Below the pieces are notes generated by a model. It saw nothing but the letters and a program-made list of their open reading frames with translations. It was not told the DNA's origin and did no database searches. DNA of 64,000 nt. Origin: Clostridium sp. M62/1. GTDB taxonomy: Bacteria; Bacillota; Clostridia; Lachnospirales; Lachnospiraceae. Position 1 is the stretch's first letter, and every line of letters begins with the position of its first letter. The translations under genes were made by a program, and so were the position numbers. Location: contig NZ_CP085988.1 in assembly GCF_020736365.1 (NCBI RefSeq), positions 3,416,001-3,480,000 of the forward strand, written 5' to 3'. Below, one piece after another: positions 53,445 through 63,037 of the stretch.

Positions 53445-54917
53445 CTATTCCTCCCTGTCCGCCTCTGTCTCTGCCGGGCGGGCTGCTGTCCTTCCCGTTT
53501 CCTCTTTTTCCATCTCAGCGCTGCTGTGCTCTGCTCTGCAGAGAGCCTCTGCAATCCGCTGGAACTCATCATCCTCGATTGTGCGGACATTCAGATACAC
53601 TGCATCGTGGAATACATGGGTAATCACAGGCAACTCTGCCTTCCTGAGAAGACGCTCCAGCCTTGCCTCTGAGATCGTATCACTTTTGATGGAAACTGCA
53701 TAGCCAGGAAGCATCACACCCGGCGCTGAACCGCCGCCCACCTGATCCTCGCAGGCCTCCACAGCATAGACAAAGCTCTCTGTCTGCTCCTCCAGAAGCG
53801 CCTTCAGGCGGCCGGCTCTCTCAAGAAGCTCCTCCCTTCCCATGGTAAGCATCCGGAGAATCGGCACGTTTCTCCTGCACGTACTCCTGTCCAGATACTC
53901 GAAGAAAGTAGCCTCCATGGCAGAAAGCGTCATCTTGTCCACCCGGAATGCTCTGGCAAGGGGATGGGCCTTCATTCTGTCAATCAGTTCCTTCTTTCCG
54001 ATGATCACGCCGCCCTGCGGTCCGCCTAAAAGCTTGTCTCCGCTGAACAGCACCACATCTGCTCCGTCCTTCAGAGCGCCCTGGACCGTCGGCTCGTCAA
54101 TGCCGAACTCCCCAAGGTCATTCATGAGTCCGCTGCCGAGGTCGTAGATAACAGGAATGTTCCACTCCCTTCCAAGCTCCGCCAGCTCGGGAACTGTGGT
54201 TTCCTGGGTAAATCCGATAATCCTGTAATTGCTCGTGTGGACCTTTAAGAGTGCTCCTGTGACGCCCTCCGTGTAAGCATTCCGGTAGTCAGAAACCTTC
54301 GTCTTATTTGTCGTCCCGATGTCCCTTAAAATTGCGCCGCTCTCCTCCATAATCTCCGGAATGCGGAAGGAGCCGCCGATCTCCACCAGCTCTCCTCTGG
54401 ACACAATTACTTCCTTTCCTCTTGCGAGGGCTGACAGGCAGAGCATGGTGGCAGCTGCATTGTTGTTCACCACCATGGCAGCCTCCGCGCCTGTCACCTT
54501 CCTGATAATCTCCTCCACATGGCTGTGTCGGGAACCTCTGGCCCCCTTCTTCAAATCGTATTCCAGAGTGGAATAATGAGCCGCGGCCTCGCAGACTCCC
54601 TCAATGGCTCTCTCAGACAGATTCGCCCTCCCCAGGTTCGTGTGAAGCACAATCCCTGTGGCATTGATTACCCGTCTTAAATTCCTCTTCTGGCGCAGCC
54701 GGATCAGCTTCAGCGCCTCGTCAGCCACCTGCTCCCGGCTCATCACTCTGTCTGTTTTTCCTTCTAAAATTCCGGCTCTCAGCGCGTCAATCTGTTCGCG
54801 CACAGCCTCCACAATCACACTGCGCGGCATTTTCTCCATAAAAAAAATAAGGCGCTCATCTCGCAGCACCTCATCAATCTTAGGGATTTTACGCAGTAAA
54901 ACCTGTTTTTCTCCCAT
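53445..54917 (-). CDS. selA: L-seryl-tRNA(Sec) selenium transferase
   Basis: A 490-residue PLP enzyme that converts Ser-tRNA(Sec) to Sec-tRNA(Sec) with selenophosphate. VNNNAAATMLCLSALA and the PLP lysine in LFSGDKLLGGPQGG are diagnostic. The C terminus has a Glu/Ala-rich tail. It begins 43 bp from the tRNA-Sec gene and ends next to selB, so selC-selA-selB form one unit. selD is not in the window. Confidence 0.97.
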   Translation of the reverse strand: MGEKQVLLRKIPKIDEVLRDERLIFFMEKMPRSVIVEAVREQIDALRAGILEGKTDRVMSREQVADEALKLIRLRQKRNLRRVINATGIVLHTNLGRANLSERAIEGVCEAAAHYSTLEYDLKKGARGSRHSHVEEIIRKVTGAEAAMVVNNNAAATMLCLSALARGKEVIVSRGELVEIGGSFRIPEIMEESGAILRDIGTTNKTKVSDYRNAYTEGVTGALLKVHTSNYRIIGFTQETTVPELAELGREWNIPVIYDLGSGLMNDLGEFGIDEPTVQGALKDGADVVLFSGDKLLGGPQGGVIIGKKELIDRMKAHPLARAFRVDKMTLSAMEATFFEYLDRSTCRRNVPILRMLTMGREELLERAGRLKALLEEQTESFVYAVEACEDQVGGGSAPGVMLPGYAVSIKSDTISEARLERLLRKAELPVITHVFHDAVYLNVRTIEDDEFQRIAEALCRAEHSSAEMEKEETGRTAARPAETEADREE

Positions 54918-54959
54918 AGCAATATTATCCTTCCTTATGACTACCAGATGAAAAAGAAA

Positions 54960-55055
54960 CGGAGGAGGTGGGAATCGAACCCACCCGGGGAGCTCTTAAC
55001 TCCCCACAACGGTTTTGAAGACCGCGAGGCACACCAGCAACCTATCTGCCTCCTC
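54960..55055 (-). tRNA. selC: tRNA-Sec (anticodon TCA)
   Basis: On the minus strand the anticodon arm is CGGT-CTTCAAA-ACCG with anticodon TCA, which reads UGA. A long variable arm (GGGGAG/CTCCCC) and T-arm GTGGG-TTCGATT-CCCAC are clear. The gene is about 96 nt, the size of bacterial tRNA-Sec. The 5' and 3' acceptor ends pair as GAGGAGG/CCTCCTC, so the exact first base and discriminator are uncertain by one or two. It lies directly upstream of selA. Confidence 0.93.
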
Positions 55056-55131
55056 ATTCTGCATAGCATGTAAAATACTATCATATATTCAGTTTTCTGT
55101 CAAGAATTTTAGGGAATTTTGTAAATGGGGC

Positions 55132-55197
55132 GGTCGGGAAAGGATGCAGTTTTTTTGTTCCAGAAAAGTCACAAAAAAACTGCATCCTTTCCCGACC
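55132..55197. repeat. Conserved-loop hairpin element, copy 3
   Basis: A perfect 25-bp stem (55132-55156 with 55173-55197) around GTTCCAGAAAAGTCAC. The stem begins GGTCGGGAAAGG and ends in T7/A7 at the loop. It lies in the 314-bp gap between tRNA-Sec and grdD, 94 bp from copy 4. Confidence 0.85.
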
Positions 55198-55291
55198 TTT
55201 ATCCACTTTACACTCTTCCCGGGTGAGAGGGGAGAAGCTGCCCATCATGCCCTTCTTCCCTCTGTTTTTTCTCCCCCGTAAGCAGTGGTAA

Positions 55292-55352
55292 GGGAAGAGA
55301 ACGAGAGTTTTATGTGACTTCGCTGGAACAGAAAACTCTCGTTCTCTTTCCC
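55292..55352. repeat. Conserved-loop hairpin element, copy 4 (opposite orientation)
   Basis: GGGAAGAGAACGAGAG (from 55292) pairs with CTCTCGTTCTCTTTCCC (to 55352) with one bulged base. On the minus strand the loop reads TGTTCCAGCGAAGTCACA. It is 17 bp after the grdD stop. Confidence 0.83.
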
Positions 55353-55369
55353 GCCCCCCCCCTTACGCC

Positions 55370-56488
55370 TTACCCGATGTATCCGGCTGCGGTGAGAAGC
55401 TCTACCGCCTTCTCTTTCTTGTCTGCAGCCATTCTCACGATTGGGCCTGTGCAGCCCATGCCGCTCTCAGCGTAGATTCCATTCTTCCAGAGAACCTTAA
55501 CTGCATCCTCCAGATCCATAACCTCGATTCCAGGAATCTGCTCAGTACAGATCTCCTTTGGAGGCATGGCCACTTCCTCGTCTGCGTCTGCCTTCTTTGT
55601 GTTTGCCTTCTTGATCTCGTCAAGGATCGCTCTGAGTCCGGCCTTCTCAGCCTTCTTCCACTCATCCTTCACGATCTTCTTCCAGTCGTGGTTGATCAGG
55701 TTTGTGGCAAACTCCATGGCTCCTGCAATCACCGGAGCTCCCGATGCTCTGGACACGATCATGATGAGCTTGTCAAAGTCCGGACCGATACCTGGGCCGT
55801 AGCCAAAGCCTAATGACTCATAGCTTCCTCCTGTCGTGTAGGCGGAGAAGATCTTTGTCATCAGGTTTCCTGTCAGGGAGTCCATAACCATAACGTCTGC
55901 AGATGCAGACAAAAGGTCATTTCCTCTCATAACGATTCCGCCGTCTGCGCGGGCAGAGTCAGCGAAATGAATATCGTAGCCGTTCTCCTTTAACTGGATC
56001 AGGTACTTCTCTGTCTGCCTTGCGCCGTCGATATTGGCGATGCCGACGGTCGGATTTTCAATTCCGTCTGCCTTAGCTGCAATAATGCCGTAGATGGCAT
56101 TCTTCACCATGGCGCAGACACGGTCTGTATCAGAAGTTCCTGTGGTTGTGGCCAGATACATGGCCTTTCCCATTCCTGGGGTAATAATTTTTCCAACAGT
56201 AGAAACGCCTACCGGGAATGGATAGTGCATGGTAACAGCGGCGTCAATCTCGCCGGATTCCAGCAGCTCCTCCATCTTTTTATGAGTATCCTCTCCCTCG
56301 ATCATATAGGGAGTGAGTCCCTTCCTCACTGCCAGCTCAAAGGCTCTGTCAATGTTCTCCTGGCCGTGCTCGCTTCCCTCGCACGCGAAGCCGATAACTG
56401 CCTTCTTACCATAACGGCCTGTTTCAAGAGCGTCCGCAACTTCCAGAAAGGTCTCTGCAATCATTTTCTTAATCTTTGCTTCAGACAT
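55370..56488 (-). CDS. grdD: Glycine reductase complex component C, subunit alpha
   Basis: A 372-residue subunit of protein C, which with GrdC releases acetyl phosphate from the carboxymethyl-selenoether on GrdA. It has similarity to phosphate acetyltransferase/PlsX-like folds (GFGYGPGIGPDFDKLIMIVSRASGAPVIAGA) and a Cys near the end (ESGMGCTGPIVRM), which fits the acyl-thioester-forming Cys. It follows grdC by 28 bp and is the last gene of the operon. Confidence 0.94.
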   Translation of the reverse strand: MSEAKIKKMIAETFLEVADALETGRYGKKAVIGFACEGSEHGQENIDRAFELAVRKGLTPYMIEGEDTHKKMEELLESGEIDAAVTMHYPFPVGVSTVGKIITPGMGKAMYLATTTGTSDTDRVCAMVKNAIYGIIAAKADGIENPTVGIANIDGARQTEKYLIQLKENGYDIHFADSARADGGIVMRGNDLLSASADVMVMDSLTGNLMTKIFSAYTTGGSYESLGFGYGPGIGPDFDKLIMIVSRASGAPVIAGAMEFATNLINHDWKKIVKDEWKKAEKAGLRAILDEIKKANTKKADADEEVAMPPKEICTEQIPGIEVMDLEDAVKVLWKNGIYAESGMGCTGPIVRMAADKKEKAVELLTAAGYIG

Positions 56489-56516
56489 AGCTCTTCGTCC
56501 TTTCCAAGATATTTTC

Positions 56517-58064
56517 CTACTCTTCCAGAAGTCCCTTTGCGAATTCTCTCATGGCCTGGCCGATCATGGATTTAATCTGCTTCTCGTCGACAGCCTGTCC
56601 CTCGTCAGCGCCGGAACCGTCATTGGTCTCTACTACGAAGGAAATACCGTCGAACAGGTTTGTCATTCTTCCAAGGAAGAGGCTTCCCTTTCCGATAATC
56701 ATGGCACGCTTTGTCTCGCCTGCCAGGATCTCGTCTCTTAACGGACCCATGTACGGAACGCCGGACGGAATATGTCCCTGTGTCGGAGCCCAGCCTACCA
56801 TACCGTGATCCTTAACGAAGGATGCGATCTCTGTTCTCTGAAGCTCGCCCTTCTTTACGCCTAAAGCAGCGATCATCTTGTAGTTTGCCTCCGGAACATC
56901 GCCTGCACCTGCCGGCTTTGTAATATCCGGATTCTGCATCTCAGGTGAGTACTTGTCAATATCCAGGATCTTCAGCCCGGCAGCCTCAAGAGGAGCTGTT
57001 ACCAGGGAAGAAATTACATTCTGAGGAGCAGCGCCTGTTCCGATTGTGTGGCGTCCGACAATATCAGTACGGATAACCGGGTTCACACCGTCGTTTGCGC
57101 TGATTAATACGGAGAAGCCTGCAACACAGTCCTCCAGTACCGGAACACCCTTCTTCACATGATCCTTAGCGTTCATACCCAGCTTAGCTGTACATCCTCC
57201 GGCTGTTACGACTACATTCTTGAATGCGCCGCACTGTACCAGAGCTGCTGCATGGACAATGGCATGGGCCGGTCCTGCACAGAAGCCTCTCACGTCGGAA
57301 CCTGTTGCGTTTGTAAAGCCTGCTACCTCAGCAGCTGCCTTTGCGAAGTTTCCGCCGCCTCTCTGGTTCATATCGCCGCAGGCCTCCTCGCAGCAGTCGA
57401 TGACATAGTCTACATCCTCTGGATTCACGCCGGCCTTCTTCACTAACTCGATCAGAGCCAGAACGCTGGATGCCTTTGCAACAATGTTCTCGAGCATCGT
57501 ATGAGCAGACAGGTTTACGTCCACATCGTGAGCCCTCTTTACAGCTCCTACCAGCTTGCCGCCGTCGTAAAGTCCCTCGGAGTGCTCGTTCTCTACTAAA
57601 GCCTTGATGTCTTCCTCTGTGCTCTCGTTTCTGTCTAATAAAGCAAGCTGCTCCTCTGTCAGGAGATCCTGAGCAGCTAATTTCTCCTTAACGGAAGCGG
57701 CAAAGTTCTTCTCAAGATATACAAGCTCAAATACATCGCAGATCTGCATCAGTCCGTAGAACTCGTCCTGCGGCATAATCTGGCCGTACTTGCCGTCTCT
57801 CTTTGCATTCTCCCACTTTGTGTTGAAAAATGGGAACTCGATTCCTCTGAGTGCCTCCGGCTTCTCATTTCCAATATAAATCTGGTTTGGAAGGTAGGAA
57901 ACTGCATCCTCATAGCTTCTTAAATGCTTAGGAAGCTCTTTTAAGTATTCGGAATCAGGATTCACAATCTTCTCTGTAGTCTGTGTTGTTCCATTCTCAA
58001 GAACCATATCCGGAACGACTGCAAGCACATAGCTTGCACCTTTTAAAACAGGATATCCGCCCAT
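56517..58064 (-). CDS. grdC: Glycine reductase complex component C, subunit beta
   Basis: A 515-residue FabH/thiolase-like subunit. DYVIDCCEEACGDMNQRGGGNFAKAAAEVAG and GFCAGPAHAIVHAAALVQCGAF belong to the GrdC family; it partners with GrdD to form acetyl phosphate. ATG 58064 follows GAGGTGA at good spacing; a GTG at 58073 overlaps the site. A hairpin at 58183-58216 separates it from grdA. Confidence 0.95.
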   Translation of the reverse strand: MGGYPVLKGASYVLAVVPDMVLENGTTQTTEKIVNPDSEYLKELPKHLRSYEDAVSYLPNQIYIGNEKPEALRGIEFPFFNTKWENAKRDGKYGQIMPQDEFYGLMQICDVFELVYLEKNFAASVKEKLAAQDLLTEEQLALLDRNESTEEDIKALVENEHSEGLYDGGKLVGAVKRAHDVDVNLSAHTMLENIVAKASSVLALIELVKKAGVNPEDVDYVIDCCEEACGDMNQRGGGNFAKAAAEVAGFTNATGSDVRGFCAGPAHAIVHAAALVQCGAFKNVVVTAGGCTAKLGMNAKDHVKKGVPVLEDCVAGFSVLISANDGVNPVIRTDIVGRHTIGTGAAPQNVISSLVTAPLEAAGLKILDIDKYSPEMQNPDITKPAGAGDVPEANYKMIAALGVKKGELQRTEIASFVKDHGMVGWAPTQGHIPSGVPYMGPLRDEILAGETKRAMIIGKGSLFLGRMTNLFDGISFVVETNDGSGADEGQAVDEKQIKSMIGQAMREFAKGLLEE

Positions 58065-58182
58065 GTCATTCACCTCATATATGATAGTTTATAATCATTT
58101 TATACTAGCTAATACTTTTTCTCTTCTGTTTCTGCGCCCATAAGAACCTGCAGAACGCAAGGGAAATTTTCCCGTATTTAAG

Positions 58183-58216
58183 AATTTCCCGGCAGAACAA
58201 AGCCCGCCGGGAAATT
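58183..58216 (-). terminator. Hairpin between grdA and grdC
   Basis: AATTTCCCGGC (58183-58193) pairs with GCCGGGAAATT (58206-58216). Without a long T-run, it may be a processing or attenuation site that raises grdA mRNA over the downstream genes. Confidence 0.55.
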
Positions 58217-58241
58217 TATGAGAGCGCCTGCGCGCACTCAA

Positions 58242-58715
58242 TTAGAGGTATTTACAATACTGATCACGGATAGAAGACATCTCGTTGTGGATATCATCGA
58301 CATCCATAACCATCTCCATCATGCTGATCTGGTCGTCGTAAACACCAGGATCTACTTCTGCCTTGATTTCATCCTCACAGATGTGGTATACGGTAAGTCC
58401 CAACTGGACTCCTGCCAAAGGACCTGCGAAAGTCGGATCTCCTGCTGTTACAGTTTCAGCGGCAAGGCCTGCTGCCTCACCCTCTGCTGCTCCGAGAATT
58501 ACTACTACATTCTCCGGACCATACTGCTCTGCGAAATCTTTTACTCTCTTCTGGTTTTCCAGATCCATGGCACCTGCGGACGTTCAGACGAAGCACTCCG
58601 TAGAGGAATAAATAACCTCAGCTCCGGCTGTCTTGACACACTCTTCAATAGCCGGGCCCGGAATTCCGTCACGGTCGCCGATGATAATGGCTTTTTTACC
58701 GTTTAAAATTGCCAT
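58242..58715 (-). CDS. grdA: Glycine reductase selenoprotein A (Sec at in-frame UGA)
   Basis: A 157-codon gene with UGA at codon 44 (58584-58586). Read through, the context is [16 protein letters not shown], the CxxU redox motif of GrdA that accepts the carboxymethyl group as a selenoether and is reduced by thioredoxin. ATG 58715 (MAILNGKKA) has AGGAGG 8 bases upstream. The UGA is not a frameshift: both sides are the same frame and match the family. A possible weak SECIS (CAGGT/ATCTG) follows the UGA. tRNA-Sec, SelA and SelB are encoded nearby. Confidence 0.96.
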
Positions 58716-58865
58716 TTCCGATTCCTCCTTTTCTCTAAATTTTTTATAGACACCGCCTGTGCGGTTTCTAGCGGACTAATTATATCACAACCCAGGCAGT
58801 TTGCCCAGATCGTCCTGCTCTGAAAAAGCAGTTTTTTCAATGTATTTGCAAGCAGGCTTCTGAAC

Positions 58866-59183
58866 TTACAGGTTAGCCTTGATCATTGCCTCCACATTCT
58901 CTGGTGTTGCGTCATCCTTTACGCACTCAGCAACCTTCTCGCCGCCCTTGTAGATAGCGATAACCGGAAGACCTAATACCTTCTGGCCGATAGCCAGACG
59001 GCGTGCCTTTGTTGTGTTCAGGGAAGTGAACTTAATGTCCTTTCCGTAAACATCCTCCATAGCGTGGATATGTGGCATTAAAGCCTGGCATGGAACACAG
59101 CCGTCGCCGTAGAAATCAACTAAAACAGTTCCCTCTGCCTTTAAAACTTCTTCTTCAAAGTTTTCCTTAGTTAAATCAACCAT
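58866..59183 (-). CDS. trxA: Thioredoxin of the glycine reductase system
   Basis: A 105-residue thioredoxin with active site GCVPCQ (Cys29, Cys32), where the usual WCGPC is replaced by GCVPC, a form found in glycine reductase operons. It transfers electrons from TrxB to GrdA. The rest fits a standard thioredoxin fold, including VLGLPVIAIYKGGE with the cis-Pro. It follows trxB by 32 bp. Confidence 0.94.
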   Translation of the reverse strand: MVDLTKENFEEEVLKAEGTVLVDFYGDGCVPCQALMPHIHAMEDVYGKDIKFTSLNTTKARRLAIGQKVLGLPVIAIYKGGEKVAECVKDDATPENVEAMIKANL

Positions 59184-59215
59184 TTTCTTTCACCCTCTCT
59201 GAGATATTCCAGTGA

Positions 59216-60157
59216 TCATTCCATCTCGGAAATATATTTTTCAGCCTGCTGGGCAGCGATGGCACCGTCAGCAGCTGCTGTTACTACCTGTCTTAATGAC
59301 TTAACCCGGACATCTCCTGCCGCAAAAACGCCCGGAATATTGGTATGCATGTTGTCATCGGTCTTAATATAGCCGTTTTCCATGTCAAGCATACCCTCAA
59401 ACAGATCAGTTCTCGGTATGTATCCGATAAATCCGAATACACCGAACATTCCGTCATCCGGATCTGCCTCAATTCTTGTGATCTCACCTGTCTTCACGTT
59501 CTTTACAGTCATGGCAGACAGAAGTCCGTCACCCTCAAGACCGTCAACAACTGTATCCCACATGAAGTGCAGTTTCGGATTCTTGAATGCCTTCTCCTGG
59601 ATGGACTTGGCAGCGCGCAGCTCGTCTCTTCTGTGGATGATGGTTACCTTTCTGGCAAACTTTGTCAGGTACATAGCCTCCTCAACGGCAGAATCTCCGC
59701 CGCCTACTACGAATACCTCAAAGTCCTCGAAGAAGTTGGCGTCACAAGTAGCGCAGAAGGAAACTCCCTTGCCCACGAACTCGCCCTCTCTCTTGCAGCC
59801 GATTGGACGCGGATATGCGCCGGTTGCAATGATCAGGCACTTGCACTCGTATTCGCCGTTGGTTCCATAAAGCTTCTTAATCGGGCCTTCCAGCTCAACT
59901 TTGTTGATAGTGTCTGTCACGCGCTCTGCGCCGAACTTCTCAACCTGCTTTGTCATACGCTCGATTAAGGATGGGCCGCTCTCTCCATCTACCATCTGTC
60001 CAGGATAGTTTTCAATTTCGTCTGTAATGGCGATCTGTCCGCCGTCCTTTGCCTTCTCAATCACGAGAGTGTCCAGGCGGTATCTTCCAGAGTACAGACC
60101 GGCAGCCAGTCCTCCCGGACCAGCACCTAAAATGATTACGTCATAAATCTTGCCCAT
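59216..60157 (-). CDS. trxB: Thioredoxin reductase
   Basis: A 313-residue flavoprotein: FAD site ILGAGPGGLAAGLYSGRY, redox-active CATC in VSFCATCDANFFED, NAD(P)-binding VVGGGDSAVEEAMYL and the C-terminal FAD motif GVFAAGDVRVKSLRQVVTAAADGAIAA. It reduces the operon's TrxA with NADPH or NADH. Complete and of normal length, with GGAGAAAT upstream. Between grdB and trxA. Confidence 0.96.
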   Translation of the reverse strand: MGKIYDVIILGAGPGGLAAGLYSGRYRLDTLVIEKAKDGGQIAITDEIENYPGQMVDGESGPSLIERMTKQVEKFGAERVTDTINKVELEGPIKKLYGTNGEYECKCLIIATGAYPRPIGCKREGEFVGKGVSFCATCDANFFEDFEVFVVGGGDSAVEEAMYLTKFARKVTIIHRRDELRAAKSIQEKAFKNPKLHFMWDTVVDGLEGDGLLSAMTVKNVKTGEITRIEADPDDGMFGVFGFIGYIPRTDLFEGMLDMENGYIKTDDNMHTNIPGVFAAGDVRVKSLRQVVTAAADGAIAAQQAEKYISEME

Positions 60158-60344
60158 GTCAATTTCTCCCTTCGCAGCTTAAAGCTGCCGCAAATTTGCG
60201 GTAATTTATTTCGCCCCGCCGGGATGCCGCAGAGCCGAAGCCCCTTGACATCTCGGGCGGGATGAATTCTCAAACAACCTTTGCAGCACCTTTTACTAAG
60301 CTGCAAATTATCTTCATCAGAAAGCGTACCGTTCCGCTCTCAGA

Positions 60345-61658
60345 TTACTTCCATTCAAAAACCGTCTGGCCGTCAACCGGAGTCTGTAACGCTTCCAGAG
60401 CCTTTCCAACGATCTTTCTTCTAATCTCTTTCTCTTCCTCGTGGGAAAGAGCAGGGTTTCCAAGTGGATGAGGAATAGCAATGGCCGGAACAATTCTGTT
60501 TGCTCCAACTGTTAAAGAAATCGGAACTACTGTCGCAATATGAACTACAGGAATTCCATAGGACTCAATGCCTTTTACCATCGTTGCACCGCAACGTGTA
60601 CAGGTACCTCAGGTAGAGGTAAGGATAACCGCGTCAACATGGTCATCAACCAGTTTCTGTCCGATCTCCTTAGCGAACTTGCTTGCATTTGCTACTGCTG
60701 TTCCATTACCAACTGTGGTATAGAAATATTTGTGAAGGCTTCCGATCTTGCCCTCCTTGATGAACTCCTCAACGATGTCCACCGGAAGAACACGGTCTGC
60801 ATCCTGGTTAGCGTATACCGGATCGTATCCGCCGTGTGCTGTCTCGTATGTCTCCTCTGTCAGATCCATAACGCCCTCGATGTCGTACTGTCCGTACTTG
60901 GAAGCACTGGAGGACTCGATGTGATCCGGGTTGCCCTTCGGAACGATACCGCCGGAGGTTACTAAAGCGATCTTTGCGTGAGCCATATCCTTAACTGCCG
61001 GTCCTGGAGCCACACGGTCGAAGCTCGGCATCGGATACTCTGTCTCATACTCCTTGCCGTTTAACTTCTTTACAAGCATCTCAACGGCACGCTGTGCGCC
61101 TGGCTTGTCCTCGAAGAAGTTTACGCGGATGCCGTTCGGCATATATCCGTCTTCCTTGGAAGAACCAATCTTCTCGCCCTTAACCAGCTTAAGAGCCAGA
61201 GGAGCCATCTTCTTAACAGCATCTCTCATGCCTGCTGCGCTGTTCTTTGTCGGGCAGATATATACTTTTGTCTTGTACATATCAGCACCTGGGTTCTCCT
61301 TGTACATACCTGTAACAACAGGAAGTCCAAGTTTCTCCTTAACGGCTGCTGCAACTGTACCGCAGGCAACACCGTAACGTCCGGCGTTGAATGCAGGACC
61401 GCAGATAACACCGTCCGGTGCTTTCTCCTTGATCATATTGAGAACAGTCTCTGTTGCTGCGTCTACGTTCTCATTGAAGTAAGAGTCTCCGCAGATAACT
61501 GTAGCGATGATCTCAGCTTCCTCACCAAATGCCTGATTGAATGCAAGACCAGGGCCTACAGCTCCGTCTCTTACCTCTGGCTGGTAGTCAGCTTTCTCCT
61601 CGCCGCCGATATTTGCGAAAAACTGATTAATATAATGAACAAATTTCAGTTTTCCCAT
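60345..61658 (-). CDS. grdB: Glycine reductase selenoprotein B (gamma subunit; Sec at in-frame UGA)
   Basis: A 437-codon gene with UGA at codon 350 (60609-60611). The reading frame continues as ILTSTUGTCTRCGATMVKGIE, the U-x2-C-x2-C motif of GrdB, and ends DGQTVFEWK at 60345. GrdB binds glycine with the pyruvoyl subunit GrdE and starts C-N cleavage. A perfect CGTTGC-GGT-GCAACG hairpin 12 nt after the UGA is a good SECIS candidate. Starts nine bases after the grdE stop with AGGAGG. Confidence 0.96.
60582..60596 (-). promoter_or_regulatory. Candidate bacterial SECIS hairpin of grdB
   Basis: Six perfect base pairs around GGT, with the apical loop about 20 nt downstream of the UGA, the position that SelB recognises in bacterial selenoprotein mRNAs. 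Confidence 0.7.
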
Positions 61659-61667
61659 GATTTCCTC

Positions 61668-62948
61668 CTATCTAGCGCTTAACTTGTTGAAGCCCATCTC
61701 GTTGGTTGCTCCGGTGATAACCTGAAGCTCTGCTACGATAGAGCCGTCAGCCTGAAGGCTTCCGTCGAATCCGCCTGCAATAATATCTGCAACCTCAGGA
61801 TATCCGATAACTCTGTCCTTCGGCTCCAGTGTGATAACCATGTTTGCGTTTCCGCCTGTAACAACTGCATCAGCTGCTGCGTCTGCATCTGCTAAGGACT
61901 GGGAAGCGCCGTCGCGTCCTGCATACTCATCTGTGATGATAACAGTCTTAACGCCCTGAGCCTCGATCTTCTTGCAGTTCATGATAAGGTCTGTATCCGG
62001 GTTTCCGAATCCCTCCTGGGAAACGATAGCGCCGTCAACGCCTAACCACTTGCACAGCTTGGATGTCCAGTCAGAGGAACGCATCTTGTCAGCCAGGTAT
62101 ACGTTCTCGTTTGTGATGATAACACCTACGAAGTTTAAAGTCTTTCCGTGCTGCTCAAATAAGGATTTGATAACCGGATTGTTTAAGTGATGGTAGGATG
62201 TATTCTTATCGCATGCAGATACACAGTTACCGCTTAAGATAGCGCCGTCCATGGTCTCTGTCGGATTGATGATAGTCGGCAGGGACTGCTTCATGTCAAC
62301 ACCGTATACATAGGTGTCGTGCATAAGTCCCTGGCTCTGAAGCATTAATACATATGCGACTCTCGGCAGGTTCGGATACTTCTCGATTCCTTCCTTAACG
62401 TCCTCTGTCTCATATGTCTCAATCTCCTCAGCCTCGATGTCCTTAGCCAGCTTTCCAACATAGTCAGCAGCCTTTAATCCTGCCATGCGGACAGCCTTCT
62501 CGTGAGCGTGTTTCTCGATTCCGTCAGCCGGCTCACAGATAACAACCAGGTTGTTTAACTTGGAGAATGGCGTATACTCTGCGCCAGTTCCGCACATATC
62601 GATGATTCCCTCCTGGAAACCAACGATCTTTCCTGTTGTGACAACAGCGGACCCGCGAAGAACGTTTGTCCTTCCGCTTCCAACAGTGGCAACCTTGGAA
62701 ATCATACCCGGGAACATAGCTCCCTCTCCGCTTACTTTAACTCTTGGCTCAATAACATCCTTTACAGGCATAATGCGGACACTCTCACCTGGTCTCGCAA
62801 TGTCAAGCTCTACAGATTTCAGGTTCTCATCCTCAAGAAGAAGAGCCTTTAACTCATCTGCATTCACATAGATAACTCCATTCTCCACTTTGGACTCCGG
62901 ACCAAACTGGATGTCTTTTACGGGAATAATCCCTAATTCAAGTTTCAT
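61668..62948 (-). CDS. grdE: Glycine reductase complex component B, alpha/beta proprotein
   Basis: A 426-residue proprotein that is cleaved at an internal Cys to make two subunits, one with a pyruvoyl group that forms the Schiff base with glycine. The likely processing site is SGNCVSACDKN near residue 243. N-terminal MKLELGIIPVKDIQFG and C-terminal ITGATNEMGFNKLSAR are typical. AGGGAGG precedes the start. First gene of the grdE-grdB-trxB-trxA-grdA-grdC-grdD run, 74 bp from a candidate sigma-54 promoter. Confidence 0.95.
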   Translation of the reverse strand: MKLELGIIPVKDIQFGPESKVENGVIYVNADELKALLLEDENLKSVELDIARPGESVRIMPVKDVIEPRVKVSGEGAMFPGMISKVATVGSGRTNVLRGSAVVTTGKIVGFQEGIIDMCGTGAEYTPFSKLNNLVVICEPADGIEKHAHEKAVRMAGLKAADYVGKLAKDIEAEEIETYETEDVKEGIEKYPNLPRVAYVLMLQSQGLMHDTYVYGVDMKQSLPTIINPTETMDGAILSGNCVSACDKNTSYHHLNNPVIKSLFEQHGKTLNFVGVIITNENVYLADKMRSSDWTSKLCKWLGVDGAIVSQEGFGNPDTDLIMNCKKIEAQGVKTVIITDEYAGRDGASQSLADADAAADAVVTGGNANMVITLEPKDRVIGYPEVADIIAGGFDGSLQADGSIVAELQVITGATNEMGFNKLSAR

Positions 62949-63021
62949 GAATGCCTGACCTCCCTTTCTTTAAAATTTGTATTTTTGCGGCAGAAGAATT
63001 TCTCTTCGCTTTATAAATATA

Positions 63022-63037
63022 GCAAGTAACATGCCAT
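63022..63037 (-). promoter_or_regulatory. Candidate sigma-54 promoter of the grd operon
   Basis: On the minus strand ATGGCATGTTACTTGC has GG and GC 10 bases apart and is followed by TA, close to the -24/-12 consensus. It lies 74 bp upstream of grdE. Confidence 0.72.

Noticed and set aside
58242..58715. grdA read as a truncated or frameshifted gene
   Set aside because: The interruption is a UGA in the CxxU context of GrdA with the same frame on both sides, so it is Sec, not damage.
60170..60344. GC-rich palindromic gap between grdB and trxB as a riboswitch
   Set aside because: Short hairpins (GCAGCTTAAAGCTGC, CGCAAATTTGCG) are present but no known aptamer core; probably processing or attenuation structures.
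60345..61658. grdB read as two genes
   Set aside because: The UGA lies in the U-x2-C-x2-C context with a SECIS-like hairpin; one selenoprotein gene explains both frames.
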